A stretch of 30,850 bases of DNA from Pelargonium cotyledonis (lineage: Eukaryota > Streptophyta > Magnoliopsida > Geraniales > Geraniaceae), in contig JAYMTA010000343.1 of assembly GCA_036897625.1 (NCBI GenBank), positions 1 to 30,850 of the forward strand, in the 5' to 3' direction. How positions within the stretch are numbered: the stretch's first letter is position 1; every line of letters starts with the position of its first letter. This document shows positions 20,519-30,850 of this stretch, piece after piece. Position numbers and translations under genes: made by a program. Below the pieces are notes generated by a model, which had not been told where the DNA came from, did no database searches, and worked only from the letters and a program-made list of their open reading frames with translations.

Positions 20519-23477
20519 ATGGCGATGGATCGGTGCTGTACCCTATGCGTGAAGAACGTCACTGGAGCTCCGCTTCTGCTGAGGAATTCAATTTCCGATA
20601 AACCCATCTCCTGGAATTTAAGTTACAGAGACGAACCAGCTTCAAGGGTCTTCGACATTAGGTTTTCCAAGCGTAGAGCTGGAGCTTCCAGCTGCCATGG
20701 TTCTTTTGTGGTTAGAGCGTCCAAGAAGAACAATCACGATCACGACAATTCCTCTTCTGGTTCTGGTATATACTTCTCCTCTCTCTCTCTCTCTCTCTCT
20801 GAGCCATTTTGCTTGGAATTTTCTGGGGTTTCGTTTTCTTGGGAATCGGGACTCTGGATTATGCGTTCTTGCTAATTGATCATTTTTGGACTTTCTTTAT
20901 AGAGGTGGATTGGGTAGTTAGCATTTGTCCATTTGAAACCCAGTGATCAAATTGAAAATCTTTGAATCTTGTAGATGAAAAGATAGGATTTTTATGTGGA
21001 TTTCTCCAGTTGTCTTTTTGTGTGTGTTATAGTTCAGTTTTAAGTTTGTTGGTTTTTGGCTTGCTAAGAAGCTGCAATGGTGGAAAATATTTGTTGCTCA
21101 GTGTTACAGTTATTCTAGATGTAAGTAATGTCAAAGACTCTCCACTTAAGTTTGTATGATTTTTTCTCCATGTAAGTTTGTATGATTTTTTCTGCTCCAT
21201 TCAAAACTACTGTGCTGAGTATTCTGGCATATAGTAATTATGAAAGCTTATTTTTCAGAATCAATACTTGATTGATATATCTGACTATCTGTATACTGAC
21301 AATGTTATTAGCAACGTAGAGAGTTGCACAGATATGTATGGTACTAGTAGCAAGTACTGCTGATCTATCAGTGGACCTTCTACTCTACCATGTTATAAGT
21401 TTTCAGGAAGAGAAGTTGATATGTGATATGATATTTCATAACATTTTCTTCAATGAAGTTCTAAAAATATCTTTACTAAACTATTTTGGGGTGTGTAGTT
21501 GGATAAAGTTTGGTAATTCCACATCACAGTCCATTATGTATTTTCTTGTAAGTTACTGTTTTAACCAATGTTCTTTTGGGCCTTCTTCTTGTACTGGTTG
21601 TGCCTTCAGATCAATTCTCTTTACAGGTAATGTCATTGGTCAATGTGGCATGTGTGCTGCCTGCATTGTTACTCTTATGATCTTATCAACTTCCATCGAG
21701 TATTTGAATGAGTTGTATAGTATTTCCCTTGTGCTAGGACTTGTCACATTTTATCACTTCTGAAATGTTTTTATTTTTATTTTTAATAATACCTTTCCTT
21801 GTTTTAGTACTCACCTCTTTTTAGGACCTCTGTATAGGGCTGATTATATGAATATATCTCTCTTAGCTTTACATTCTTTTTGTTAAGATGGCGTCCTTCT
21901 CATGGTTGTATTTCTCATCAACTAAGAGTGTGAATATGATCTCTATCTATTTTTGCCTTTACAAAGATTTTACACTTTTGAGCTTCAATTATGGATTTTA
22001 TGATAATTGTAGGAAATGGTGATCAGTCTCTTCCAGAAGGTGATGATCCAAGAGGAAACCCCAATAAATCAAATGACACTGCTTCCCAGAAGTCCCATCG
22101 TAGAAACTTGGACTGGAGAGAGTTCAGAGCATCTCTATTTGCTCGGGAGCAGGTGATGTTTTCTTTCCTTTATAGGTTGTGAAAATATTTCTCATAAAAT
22201 GGAATCGAAACATTTAGTTTTAGAAATTGCTTATTACTGGATCTAGGAAGACTTGATATCTAGTATACAAATATTGTTTTGAAAAGCCAATTTATCTAGT
22301 GGATTGAATGTGACTTATCCATTTCGCAGTTTGAGTATTGGACTATTTCTACTTTTGCAGGAAGGTATGGAGGATCAATTTAAAATTTTCATGGCAAGAA
22401 ACTTCTTGACTTTCTAAACTGCCTAGAGCAGTCTAACATTTGGGTTTTGGTGGATAAAGAACAACAGTGTCAGTGCCCTCTGTATGTTTATGTATTTTTT
22501 TTTGTGGGGTTGGCTGGGTCTTGTGGCCCCAATTAACTATTATTTGTTTGTTATTGTGATTGGGTAGTACACAAGAGAATTAAATTTTCTTTTATTTCGA
22601 GCAACAAGTTATAAACATTTGACAAGGAGGGCACAATTTTCCATTTATAGCTAGTGTGGTTATGAACTTGCTAAGCTAATTTATTGTTGAAATCACCATT
22701 TTTGCGATATGTTGGATAAATTCTAACTCTGTTTATTGGATGCTGTTGCTGGTAACATAAAGGATACTGCATTACCAAACTATTTATGTTCGGACGTTTT
22801 TACAGGCACAGAAGGGAGACCTTGATGCTCGTGACAAAGGTGGGATACCCGCTGATTCAAAACCTCTAGGCTCTAAATGGGCACATCCCATTTCAGTACC
22901 TGAGATTGGATGTGTCCTTCTTGCTACAGAAAAGCTTGACGGGGTGGATACCTTTGAGAGGACAGTCATTCTCCTTTTGAAACCTGGAACAGGACACCCT
23001 CAGGATGGGCCGTTCGGGGTTGTCATAAATCGCCCACTTTACAAACAAATCAAGCACATGAATCCCACCAATCTTGAACTAGCCAGCGCTTTCAATGATT
23101 GTCCTTTGCACTTTGGGGGGCCTCTGGCAACTTACATGTTCTTGTTAAGATCAGGTGAAAATTCAAAACCTCTTCCTGGATTCGAAGAAGTAATCCCTGG
23201 CCTATGCTATGGTTCGCGACACAGTCTGCACGAAGCTGCAAGGATGATAAATAAAGGGTTACTTAAACCACAGGATTTTAGATTCTTTGTTGGTTATGCT
23301 GGGTGGCAGCTGGATCAGTTGAAGGAGGAGATCGAATCTGATTACTGGTGTGTGGCTGCATGCAGCGCAAATTTGATCTGTGGAGGGTCATCATCAGAGG
23401 GTTTGTGGACGGAGATCTTACAACTGATGGGCGGCCGGTACGCAGAATTGAGCAGAAAGCCAAAGCAAGATGATTAG
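20519..23477 (+). CDS. Plastid-type UPF0301/AlgH (DUF179) family protein
   Basis: Nuclear copy of the bacterial YqgE/AlgH family, whose biochemical role is not established. Three exons: 20519-20765, 22013-22152, 22806-23477; the phases close to 352 aa. The ATG at 20519 is the first in frame. Residues 1-70 are Ser/Arg-rich, have few acidic residues for their length, and end in SFVVRAS, which resembles a chloroplast transit peptide cleavage site. A hydrophilic linker rich in Asn, Ser and Gly follows to about residue 115. The AlgH domain (about 160-345) shows VLLATEKLD, ERTVILLLKP, GPFGVVINRPL (about 197-207), LHFGGPL, VIPGLCYG, DFRFFVGYAGWQLDQL and LWTEIL. The core domain is encoded almost entirely by the last exon. 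A (CT)n run lies at the start of intron 1. Confidence 0.88.
20766..22012 (+). other. Intron 1 of the UPF0301 gene
   Basis: Intron of 1,247 bp with a T-rich plant-intron composition. It contains a CT microsatellite near its donor. An open frame of about 140 codons (21338-21763) shows no domain and is treated as chance. Confidence 0.6.
20779..20800. repeat. (CT)11 microsatellite
   Basis: Uninterrupted CT run 14 bases into intron 1 of the UPF0301 gene. Confidence 0.9.
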
Positions 23478-24025
23478 GTAACGAGTTGTTTACCAAGTAC
23501 TAGGTGCTGTGTTTGCATAATAATACCAACACTAGGAAGTTGAAACAAGATATATATGTATATAGAGTTGGCTGGATCGATGGATGGCTGTGTAGATCTT
23601 GTTTCCTTTTATTTGATTTTTCCTCAGAGACCCTGCCGTTTATGGTTCTTGTATGTAATAAGACAACTCCAGTTTTTTGGTTTCTCAAACACAAGTATCC
23701 ATTTCAGAACATCTTTTTGTGTGCATACATTCATGCGACTGACTGTCTTGTTTGTGAGCTAATTAGGCCTGTCTTTAGCTTTAGACAGTGTTATTGATCA
23801 AAATGGACACTAAAGTAACAATGCTATTTCAATTTAGCCTCTCAGTTTATGTAAGCAAAACTTACTGATAGTTGATAGAATTTGACAGCAATGACTATTT
23901 CAGAGCAAACTTGCAAAGTTCATGAACCAAATCTTCATTTTCAGCATCCATATATTATGTTAAAACAGAACAATGCTTACATTCAGTGTTTTCTTAATAA
24001 CTGAAAACACTTGAAAAGATCATAT

Positions 24026-24084
<59 letters not shown>

Positions 24085-24143
24085 TGGAAACATATACTAT
24101 TAACCATCAACAACATTAAAAAAACAAACATTGTACTACACAT
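23478..24143. other. Convergent 3' spacer with microsatellite
   Basis: Spacer between the ends of the UPF0301 gene and the minus-strand coiled-coil gene. The left part is the UPF0301 3'UTR. A long CA microsatellite sits at 24029-24082, 61 bases past the coiled-coil gene's stop codon and so probably inside its 3'UTR. Confidence 0.5.
24029..24082. repeat. (CA)27 microsatellite
   Basis: Uninterrupted run of 27 CA units. CA repeats of this length are less common in plants than AT or GA repeats. Confidence 0.95.
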
Positions 24144-24815
24144 TCAAAGCACCACAACTTCATGAACCTCACTACGCTTCTTCAATTCAAGAATCATATC
24201 CTTTAGAGTACTCACAACTGAAATAAGATCCTTTGAGTATGCTCTCTCTGCACTCAAATCTTCCAATGCAATCTCCATCCTCTTCGTCGTCACATCCAAT
24301 TTGTTCTTCTGCTTCTCCATCTCATCCTTCATTTGATTCATTTCTCGCCGCAAGTTCTTTTCTTGCTTCCCAAGTTTCTTGAGCTTGATCTGCTCTTTCA
24401 CAAGATTGACACATACTTTATGAGTGTTCATGTCACACCTATTCCAAATTGTGTTAACCACAGGTGACACACCATATTTGGTCCAACCAAACAGATCATT
24501 TATCCTATAATATCCCAATCCAAATGAAGGATTCACAACCTCCTTCGTGTTCAAGAAACAGTAACCTTCGCGATTCACTATTAAACGAGAAAAGTTTAGA
24601 TCTTGAACCAATTCTGTCAAAGACTTACCATTAATACTTACATCAAACACTTCAAGCTCATCGTATTCAAGTTCAGCACCAACACTTGCTATGAATCTCC
24701 AATTTTCTGCTTTCACTGCAGGACAAAAGAAAGGTTCAAGCTCATGAACAGCCAATGTGACACCATTGTAAGAGTGAACAAAATATTGCTTCCAATCTAA
24801 TTTGAAAACAACCAT
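24144..24815 (-). CDS. Hypothetical coiled-coil protein, unrecognised
   Basis: Single open frame of 223 aa. The ATG at 24815 has an in-frame TAA six bases upstream, so it is the first possible start in this exon. Residues 1-135 look like a folded globular segment (motifs such as WKQYFVHSYNGV, YDELEVFDVSINGKSL and GLGYYRINDLFGWTKYGV). Residues about 137-215 are Lys/Glu-rich with leucine-type heptads and are predicted coiled coil, ending in a short Val/Leu tail. There is no signal peptide or membrane segment. I do not recognise the family. It could be a lineage-specific gene or the last exon of a longer one; no upstream exon with a plausible splice site was found by eye. Coding is supported by length and composition rather than homology. 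Confidence 0.6.
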   Translation of the reverse strand: MVVFKLDWKQYFVHSYNGVTLAVHELEPFFCPAVKAENWRFIASVGAELEYDELEVFDVSINGKSLTELVQDLNFSRLIVNREGYCFLNTKEVVNPSFGLGYYRINDLFGWTKYGVSPVVNTIWNRCDMNTHKVCVNLVKEQIKLKKLGKQEKNLRREMNQMKDEMEKQKNKLDVTTKRMEIALEDLSAERAYSKDLISVVSTLKDMILELKKRSEVHEVVVL

Positions 24816-25468
24816 TTTTTAGGAATGTAGAGAACTCAAAAATACGAATAATAAGAGTTATAATTGACTGATATAGCAAGAAAAAAATGCAGTTTTAATA
24901 GTATATACCTTTCTGCACTTGTGCTGATTGCACCCACAAGGCCAAATGATCAAGTCATTCTATTTTCTCTACCAGCAGAATATATTGTCAAAGAGCAAAT
25001 GAGTTAAAGTATCAGAAAACTTCAAGGGAAGGCAGTGATTTTTTTTCTGATATGACTGTAGTGTATGTATAGATAAAAATCGAATACGTATGTTAATAGT
25101 TAGTACATCAAATTAACATATAATATATGGGTATTTCACGGCGTAATTTTCCTTACATATATATATATATATATATATCAAGTGGCTTCCACCAAACAAC
25201 CCTTTGTGCTATACAAGTCAAATCTTTCTCCCATACAGCATAATAATCATCAAATTGCCTATACATTCTTTTTCTTTTTCTGTTTTCTTTTCAGTTTCAA
25301 TATTTTGCAAGTTGCCTATACATCTCACTCACTAAACAAACTCACAAGTATATCCAACAACTCTCTCTCTCTTGGTTTACACTTCCATGGCACTATATAT
25401 TCAGAAGCACGCTCACAGTGTGTAAATATCTATTCGCTACAATGCAGCTTAGAAGAAAAGTTCTAGAA
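24816..25468. other. Spacer upstream of the coiled-coil gene
   Basis: A+T-rich spacer between the start of the coiled-coil gene and the stop of the kinase gene, both on the minus strand. It contains an AT microsatellite (25157-25178) and presumably the kinase 3'UTR at its right end. No other gene is supported. Confidence 0.45.
25157..25178. repeat. (AT)11 microsatellite
   Basis: Uninterrupted AT run in the spacer between the coiled-coil gene and the kinase gene. Confidence 0.9.
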
Positions 25469-28400
25469 TCATCTGACCCTGGCCTTTTCATCCCGTGCTT
25501 TACGAACAGCCTGCTGAATTTGTCTCTCGTGTTCTTTGAGCATGTCTTCCATGTTCCCCCCATGAGGTACCAATGGTCCAGAGTAGTGTATCCTTTTGTT
25601 CGATACGTATCCCTAAAACCACATAGCATGCCAGGCATGTCAATCTTGTTGGTTTAATACAAAAAACCAGATATGAAATCTATATATATGAGAATAAAAG
25701 AAGTGCATAGAAGATTAGGACAACGTACAAATATTTATAAACATTTGAGAATGACTCTATCAATAAACAGGTTGGCCTAGAAAAGAAGACCTTGTATTCT
25801 AGCATATGGTTCAATGCTACATGAAACTGCGAGAAATGTAACATGAAACAGATGCTGAGATCTCTGCCAAGCTATGATAAATAGGTATTAAATCCTATGG
25901 AGATGTTTTGAACCAAGAAACAAGAGATTTACTTAATTAGGTTAATATCTTTTAAGGTGATTATGGTAACAGTAAGTGTCAGGCAATCGAGGGTTAGCCT
26001 TAGCAGATCAGTAATGTTGTTGTCTTGTGACCCTGATGTCACGGACCTATGTCAGATAAACAACCTCTCTACAAAAAGCACGAGTAAGGCTACAATCATA
26101 AATGAAAGTGTAACTAAGCCGCCTTTTAACGATGAAACATGAAAGTGTAACTTTAATGAATGATGATAAAATTGATCTCTTACCACGCCAGATGTTTTTT
26201 CGTCCCTGGAGAGAGAGGCCCTAGACAGCTCAGCTGCCGCCAGTGCTTGAGGCATGTGATGCCTTTGCGAAGGTTTCGGTTTCTTACTCCATAAACGACC
26301 AACTGCAGTAGGATGGACCATTGATTTAGAATGTGAGTAACTACTTTGTGTAGCTCCTCTCGGGTCCTCAACTGTGAAGCCTTCCTGAGGGTTGAGTTTA
26401 TTGCCACTTTTCGCATTCTGTCCCAGCCATATTCAAGTTAGTCATAAGTTCAAAGATGAGAGTCATAACAAACAAATATGCCCGGAATTAAACAAAAACA
26501 TGTACCTTAATCTTTATTTCTGCAATAGGCTCTCTTGTACCCCCTCTAACAGATTCAGCGCCGCGTCCTCTTACACTTTCTGCTCTTCGCCTGAAATTTA
26601 AATAGAGACCGCATGTAAAATATGCATAAGCAGATTCATCTCAAATTCATATCACTAAGCTCAACTCATATAACAAAGACATGTTCAACAAAAAAAAAAT
26701 GCATGTTCAAAATGTGATAACCAATAAATCTTTATAGACAGTTGTTGATTTGAGAACAAATTAAGGATATATAGGATAGATTTTTCTTGTTAAGAGAGAA
26801 TAACAAACCTTCTTGCTTCCTCATCTCGAAGCTTGGCATCGAACTCCTTGCTTGGAGGAAACTTTGGTAAACTTGATGGAGAACAAGGTAAGGGCTCTGT
26901 CGTAAAGAACTGAGGTAGAAAACTCGGGATTAGAGATTCTATTGCAACAGCTAAATATAAGTGGGTTCAGAGCTAAACTCCAAGAAGCTACATGTTGGTT
27001 CAATTTAGCTAACTAGGATCTTCGGGTTGTAAAAGAAAGGTCATGCTTACCTCGCTTTTAAGTGCAGAAGAAGCTGAGCCACGATTTTCTGGTTCTATTG
27101 CAAGAAGTTTATCTATTAGAGCCAAAGCTGACGATGGGAAGGCTCTAAATGTCTCCGCAAGAAGGCGCTTGTAAGGCTGCTGAGGTTTGAAACTAGTTGC
27201 AAGTGGCAATTTTGTTCTCCGCCAGTAGCCTTCAGAGGGTGAACCGCAAAGCTTAAAGATTTTATGCATTTGCTCCACCTGAGAACCGTTGATGTGATAT
27301 CATAAGATGAGCATAACGAAATGCAAGCAATCTAATTACATAAGAAGGCGGGTTTAATTACCTCAGTTCTACCCGGCATTATAGGCTTCCCGGCAAACAA
27401 TTCTGCGAGGATGCAACCAGCACTCCATAAGTCTATAGCAGGCCCATAGTCTGTAGCACCAAGCAGTAACTCGGGTGCTCTATACCACAGCGTAACAACA
27501 CGACTAGTCAAGGGATTCTTTTTTACCGGGTCATAAAGAGTTGCTAGACCGAAGTCTCCAATCTTGAGAACTCCATTATCATCAATGAGAAGATTTGAAC
27601 CCTTAATGTCTCGGTGCAGAATACCTCGTTTATGGCAGTGTTCAAGTCCACTGAGCAGTTGTTTCACGAAACATTTGATCTGCAAACCATCACAAGATTC
27701 ACTTATAAGACTAATTAAGGGAGGTTCAAACTCGAGTAAAATGCTTACAGGTTTGCAAGTACCTGGGGTTCTGTGAACTTGACACCCGGTCTTGCTGCAA
27801 GGCCTGCAAGGTCATGATCCATGTACTCGAAGACAAGGTACAAATTGTTTGAGATGCTGGAAGTGACAAGAGCCTCAAGCTTCATAACATTTGGATGGTC
27901 GAGTTTACGCAAAATATTGATTTCCCTGGCCATAAAACGCACACTTTCTGGATCCATATTCACAAACCGAACTTTCTTCATTGCAACAATTTTACCCGTT
28001 TGAAGGTCTCTTGCTCTATATACGGTGCTGTAAGTTCCTTGCCCAATCTGCATATGTAGCATACCATTTGAGAGTCAACGTAATGCTTATAAGCAAATGA
28101 AGTGAAATTAAACTGATATGTACATAAACCAAACTTTTTATTTCTAATCATAAAATTGCAGCTCATTAAGATGAAAAAACACAACCAAATTGAAGAAACA
28201 ACAACAACAACAAACAGCCAATCCACTTCACAAATAACATTGTGATCGGCTACATGAACACTTCAGCTCGTGTTCTTCTTCCCCGCTCCATCCTATCTAA
28301 TGTTATCTCTTCTGATAAGCTAAGCTCAAACTTAGGCCTACCTCTAACCCTTTTAGTTTCTTCTAACTGAATTCCGATCTCATCTTTCCTTAAACGGTTT

Positions 28401-29017
28401 TCCCACATCTTATCTTATCCGTCATAGTGTTGTAACAAATACATCTAAGCATTCTCATCTTTGCTAACCCTATCATATGGCTCTACGAGAAACGACAAGA
28501 TTGCATATTGATCACTAAACTCGAATGTGAATGCATAAATGGTAATGCAGATGAACAAATAAAATGCAGAGAATGTAACAAAGTGAGAAGCCGAAAAAGG
28601 ACTAACTTTCTCCAACTTCTCATATGATTCTGGCTGGCGAGGAACCCACCCTTTGATAGCATCTCCAGCAACTGAAGTCAGCCAAGATGGCCATTCCGTT
28701 CCGCGCTCTCCCCCTCCGCCACTATGCATAATACTAACAACCCGAGACATCTTCTGCTGCCCCCTACCACCCCCGTCAGCAGCACTACTCATCGACGATA
28801 TGGAAGACAACTTCTGAGTACTATTCTTCTTCACTCTCCCCACAATTACACCATTTTTCTTCTCTCTCTCTTCCAATGAAAAAGGCCCTTTCTGTATAGA
28901 CCCATCTCCTCCTCTATTCGGGGCAACCACTGAATTGTCATTGAAATGCTCCTTTCTTCGCTCCTTTTGATTGAATATTGCATCTTCTGGGGCTTCTTTT
29001 GAGCAAAGACAGCCCAT
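25469..29017 (-). CDS. CDK-like Ser/Thr kinase with N-myristoylation motif (At1g54610/IBS1-type)
   Basis: Eight exons on the minus strand: 29017-28607, 28047-27763, 27679-27362, 27278-27051, 26909-26809, 26590-26506, 26417-26184, 25612-25469. Phases close to 601 aa, near the usual length of this plant family. The N-terminus MGCLCSKE has Gly2, Cys3, Cys5 and Ser6, fitting N-myristoylation plus palmitoylation, so membrane attachment is likely. The kinase domain has the glycine loop IGQGTYS (138-144), Lys161, a PSTAIRE-position helix reading ESVRFMAREI (171-180), HRDIKGSN with Asp256, DFG at Asp274, and an activation-loop Thr290 before VVTLWYRAPE. All catalytic residues are present. The basic C-terminal region contains PPSKEFDAKLRDEEARR and ends with YSGPLVPHGGNMEDML, hallmarks of this family. 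It is related to Arabidopsis At1g54610, At1g09600 and IBS1 (At1g18670). Cyclin dependence is unknown. Confidence 0.93.
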
Positions 29018-30684
29018 AATCCAACCTCAGAACAACCTCGTACCCTCAGATCAAATCAAAACTTGCTGCTCTTGAGACCACAAACCCAATGGAATTTACT
29101 TGCATTTCGCATTTCTGGCCAGTTTCACAATCTGGGTTCTCTCAATTTAAAAAAAAATGAGCCAAACCCAGAACCAAAACAATCAAAAGAGAGAGATTTG
29201 AAGAACAAAAGAGCACAAATTGCTTTAAAAATTTGAGCTTTCTCAAGGTTGAGAGACAGAGATAGAGAGATTGGAAAGTTTTGAAATTGCAATGTGAAAA
29301 TCAAATCAAATATCAACCCAAAATCTCAAAACCAAAATTAAAATAAATTAATGTGTAGGAAATTTGGAAAGAAATGGGCTGATCGAGAGAAGCCTAAGAG
29401 AAATATAAGAAAATGGAAAGATAATAAGACAGTCAAACCCTCAAAAAACCAGAGATCCTAAGCACTGAAAACATCTAATAACCGATTATAACAGAAATCA
29501 ACTACTAGAATGTTCTCTTATGCACAGGATTCTCTGGGTTTCTGACTTTTTTCTGCCTTATTTTTTTTTTTTTAATGTTAATTTTCTTTTAAAACTAATA
29601 ACCTAAAAATCTCTAAAAATAAAGTTACATAACATTTTATTTATTGTTTTCATGTGCAAGAGACCAAAAACATACAGATCCAATGACAAAAATAAAATTA
29701 AAATTTTGGGTTTTTTGGATCATTTCAATATCGAGCCCTGGAATTGCGAAGAACCAGCGATTTTTGTGGAATCAAATAGGTGTCTAGTGTCATACATATT
29801 GATCCTCTGTAAATTGAAAGATTAAATTGAGGTTTCACTTTCTGGCGTTGGCTTTTTTTATAATAAACAAATCATTAGAAACAGAGAATTTGTTGTTGTT
29901 GTTGGGTATGTTTGTTTCTCGAGAAAATATTCAATGGAAGTGAAGAGAACAGAGAAGCGTAGAAAACAGAGCAGACGTGCGGAGCAGTTGCTCTGTTTAG
30001 GTTGTTAGGTGGGTTCGTTTTGTTTTCGCGGCATGCCACGTAGGATATATGTCAACCATATGTGTTCGCTGGTGGGCCCACCTTACATCAATTATATAGA
30101 TTTGTATAATGGAGGAAGCTACATTGTTACAATTCAATAGCATCTTTACCAACTCAATCCTTAGCCACACAGGTTTGAATGACGAAGAATAGGCATGGGT
30201 TGTCTTTTCCCGTTATTTTATGTGACTCGTCGTCATGAGTAATAAGAATTGGCAATACGAGTTTAAACGTGTTTAATCCAAAAATTGATATTTTAATCAT
30301 GGTTAAATGAGTCAAATAAAAAAGTTTGGCGATCAAATGGGTTTGAAGAAATGTATAAAATTTGCAAATTTAATTCAACGTGCAACTTCAAAAATACAAC
30401 ATATATAGGGAATACAATTTCAACATCAGAAGATTCTTTTACCCGATAAAGTGCCTTTGGGAGGGTTTTTTTACAAAAAACCCACAATAGGCCCGCCGTA
30501 ATCTCTCATTATGCCTTTGTACAAAATTTGTGTGAGAAAATTAAAAGTATAGATCTTTTTTTTTTTCTTTCAAATTGGATACTTTTATCTTAAGCTACCT
30601 CTAGAATTCACATTGACTACATCTTTGTTTACACACGTATTCATCTCGAAATTCAATAATTGGTTGTTACTATATGTGAATATG
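29018..30684 (-). promoter_or_regulatory. Kinase leader/promoter region and spacer
   Basis: Upstream DNA of the kinase. Two overlapping upstream ORFs precede the main ATG: 29112-29056 (18 codons) and 29105-29046 (19 codons). CCACGT near 30037 resembles the core of ABA- or light-related bZIP sites, a weak single match. The right part probably holds the 3'UTR of the next minus-strand gene. No complete gene is seen; open frames near 30154-30487 have no family signal. Confidence 0.4.
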
Positions 30685-30850
30685 TCACATATAATCATCA
30701 ATGGAAATGCTCAAGTCCCCTCCACTTCCAACATGATCTCCGTCCGGCAGCGTCTCATTCTTCGCCACCATCTGAGCATCCACCGCCATCCCGGCGTCCG
30801 ACGCCACCTTCTGCACCGAGTTCGGCGACATGTCGTCCCGAACACCTGCC
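30685..30850 (-). CDS. C-terminal end of an unidentified gene (partial)
   Basis: Read on the minus strand from the window edge, an open frame of 54 codons ends with TGA at 30687-30685. Base composition changes sharply to G+C-rich with G/C-biased third positions, unlike the surrounding A+T-rich spacer, which supports real coding sequence. The visible end includes DDMSPNSVQKVASDAG and closes with LSISIDDYM. It is hydrophilic and acidic, with no recognised domain. The start and most of the gene lie beyond the window. The frame assignment is fairly secure, the function is unknown. Confidence 0.65.
   Translation of the reverse strand, partial: AGVRDDMSPNSVQKVASDAGMAVDAQMVAKNETLPDGDHVGSGGDLSISIDDYM

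Noticed and set aside
21338..21763. Open frame of about 140 codons
   Set aside because: It lies inside intron 1 of the UPF0301 gene, lacks domain signal, and has T-rich intron composition.
24029..24082. CRISPR-like or tandem array
   Set aside because: It is a simple dinucleotide microsatellite with no spacers; the window is a plant nuclear genome.
24868..24909. Possible intron upstream of the coiled-coil gene (GTATAT...ATATCAG on the minus strand)
   Set aside because: At about 41 bases it is shorter than plant introns can normally be, and no coding exon precedes it.

Overview
This is nuclear DNA from a flowering plant, almost certainly a eudicot and probably a rosid. The genes have many short GT-AG introns that are richer in A+T than the exons, the intergenic DNA is A+T-rich with SINE-type retroposons, and the protein families are plant types: a PPR-DYW editing factor, a DUF579 xylan protein, a plant CDK-like kinase with an N-terminal myristoylation motif, and organelle-targeted proteins. 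The species cannot be read from the sequence. There is no bacterial operon, phage, CRISPR array, rRNA or tRNA gene.

Layout, left to right. 1-1.3 kb: no gene, possibly decayed repeat. About 1.3-4.5 kb (+): MEF8-type PPR-DYW editing factor with a probable intron in its leader. 4.86-5.48 kb (-): small C2-domain protein. 6.13-6.38 kb: tRNA-derived SINE on the minus strand. 6.58-7.50 kb (-): IRX15-type DUF579 protein. 8.90-13.84 kb (+): ten-exon QTRT2, the non-catalytic subunit of tRNA-guanine transglycosylase. 14.38-14.65 kb: a second SINE with a perfect 15-bp target duplication. 14.76-19.58 kb (+): eleven-exon NDUFAF5-like mitochondrial complex I assembly factor. 20.52-23.48 kb (+): three-exon plastid-type UPF0301/AlgH protein. 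24.14-24.82 kb (-): unrecognised coiled-coil protein. 25.47-29.02 kb (-): eight-exon CDK-like Ser/Thr kinase. 30.69 kb to the right edge (-): the 3' end of another gene.

The exon models for the four spliced genes were built by hand. In each, all the splice phases close and one uninterrupted protein of the usual family length results (403, 353, 352 and 601 aa). The genes do not form a pathway. Three are probably organellar (MEF8-like and NDUFAF5-like in mitochondria, UPF0301 in plastids), and the first two both bear on mitochondrial respiratory function, but nothing in the sequence shows coordination.

The window is mostly ordinary. I found no convincing new biological system. The most useful non-gene observations are the two SINEs (sharing a 3' end beside the A tail), the Asn/Gln-rich region of the editing factor, the aspartate kept at the nucleophile position of QTRT2, short upstream ORFs before IRX15 and the kinase, and an orphan coiled-coil gene.
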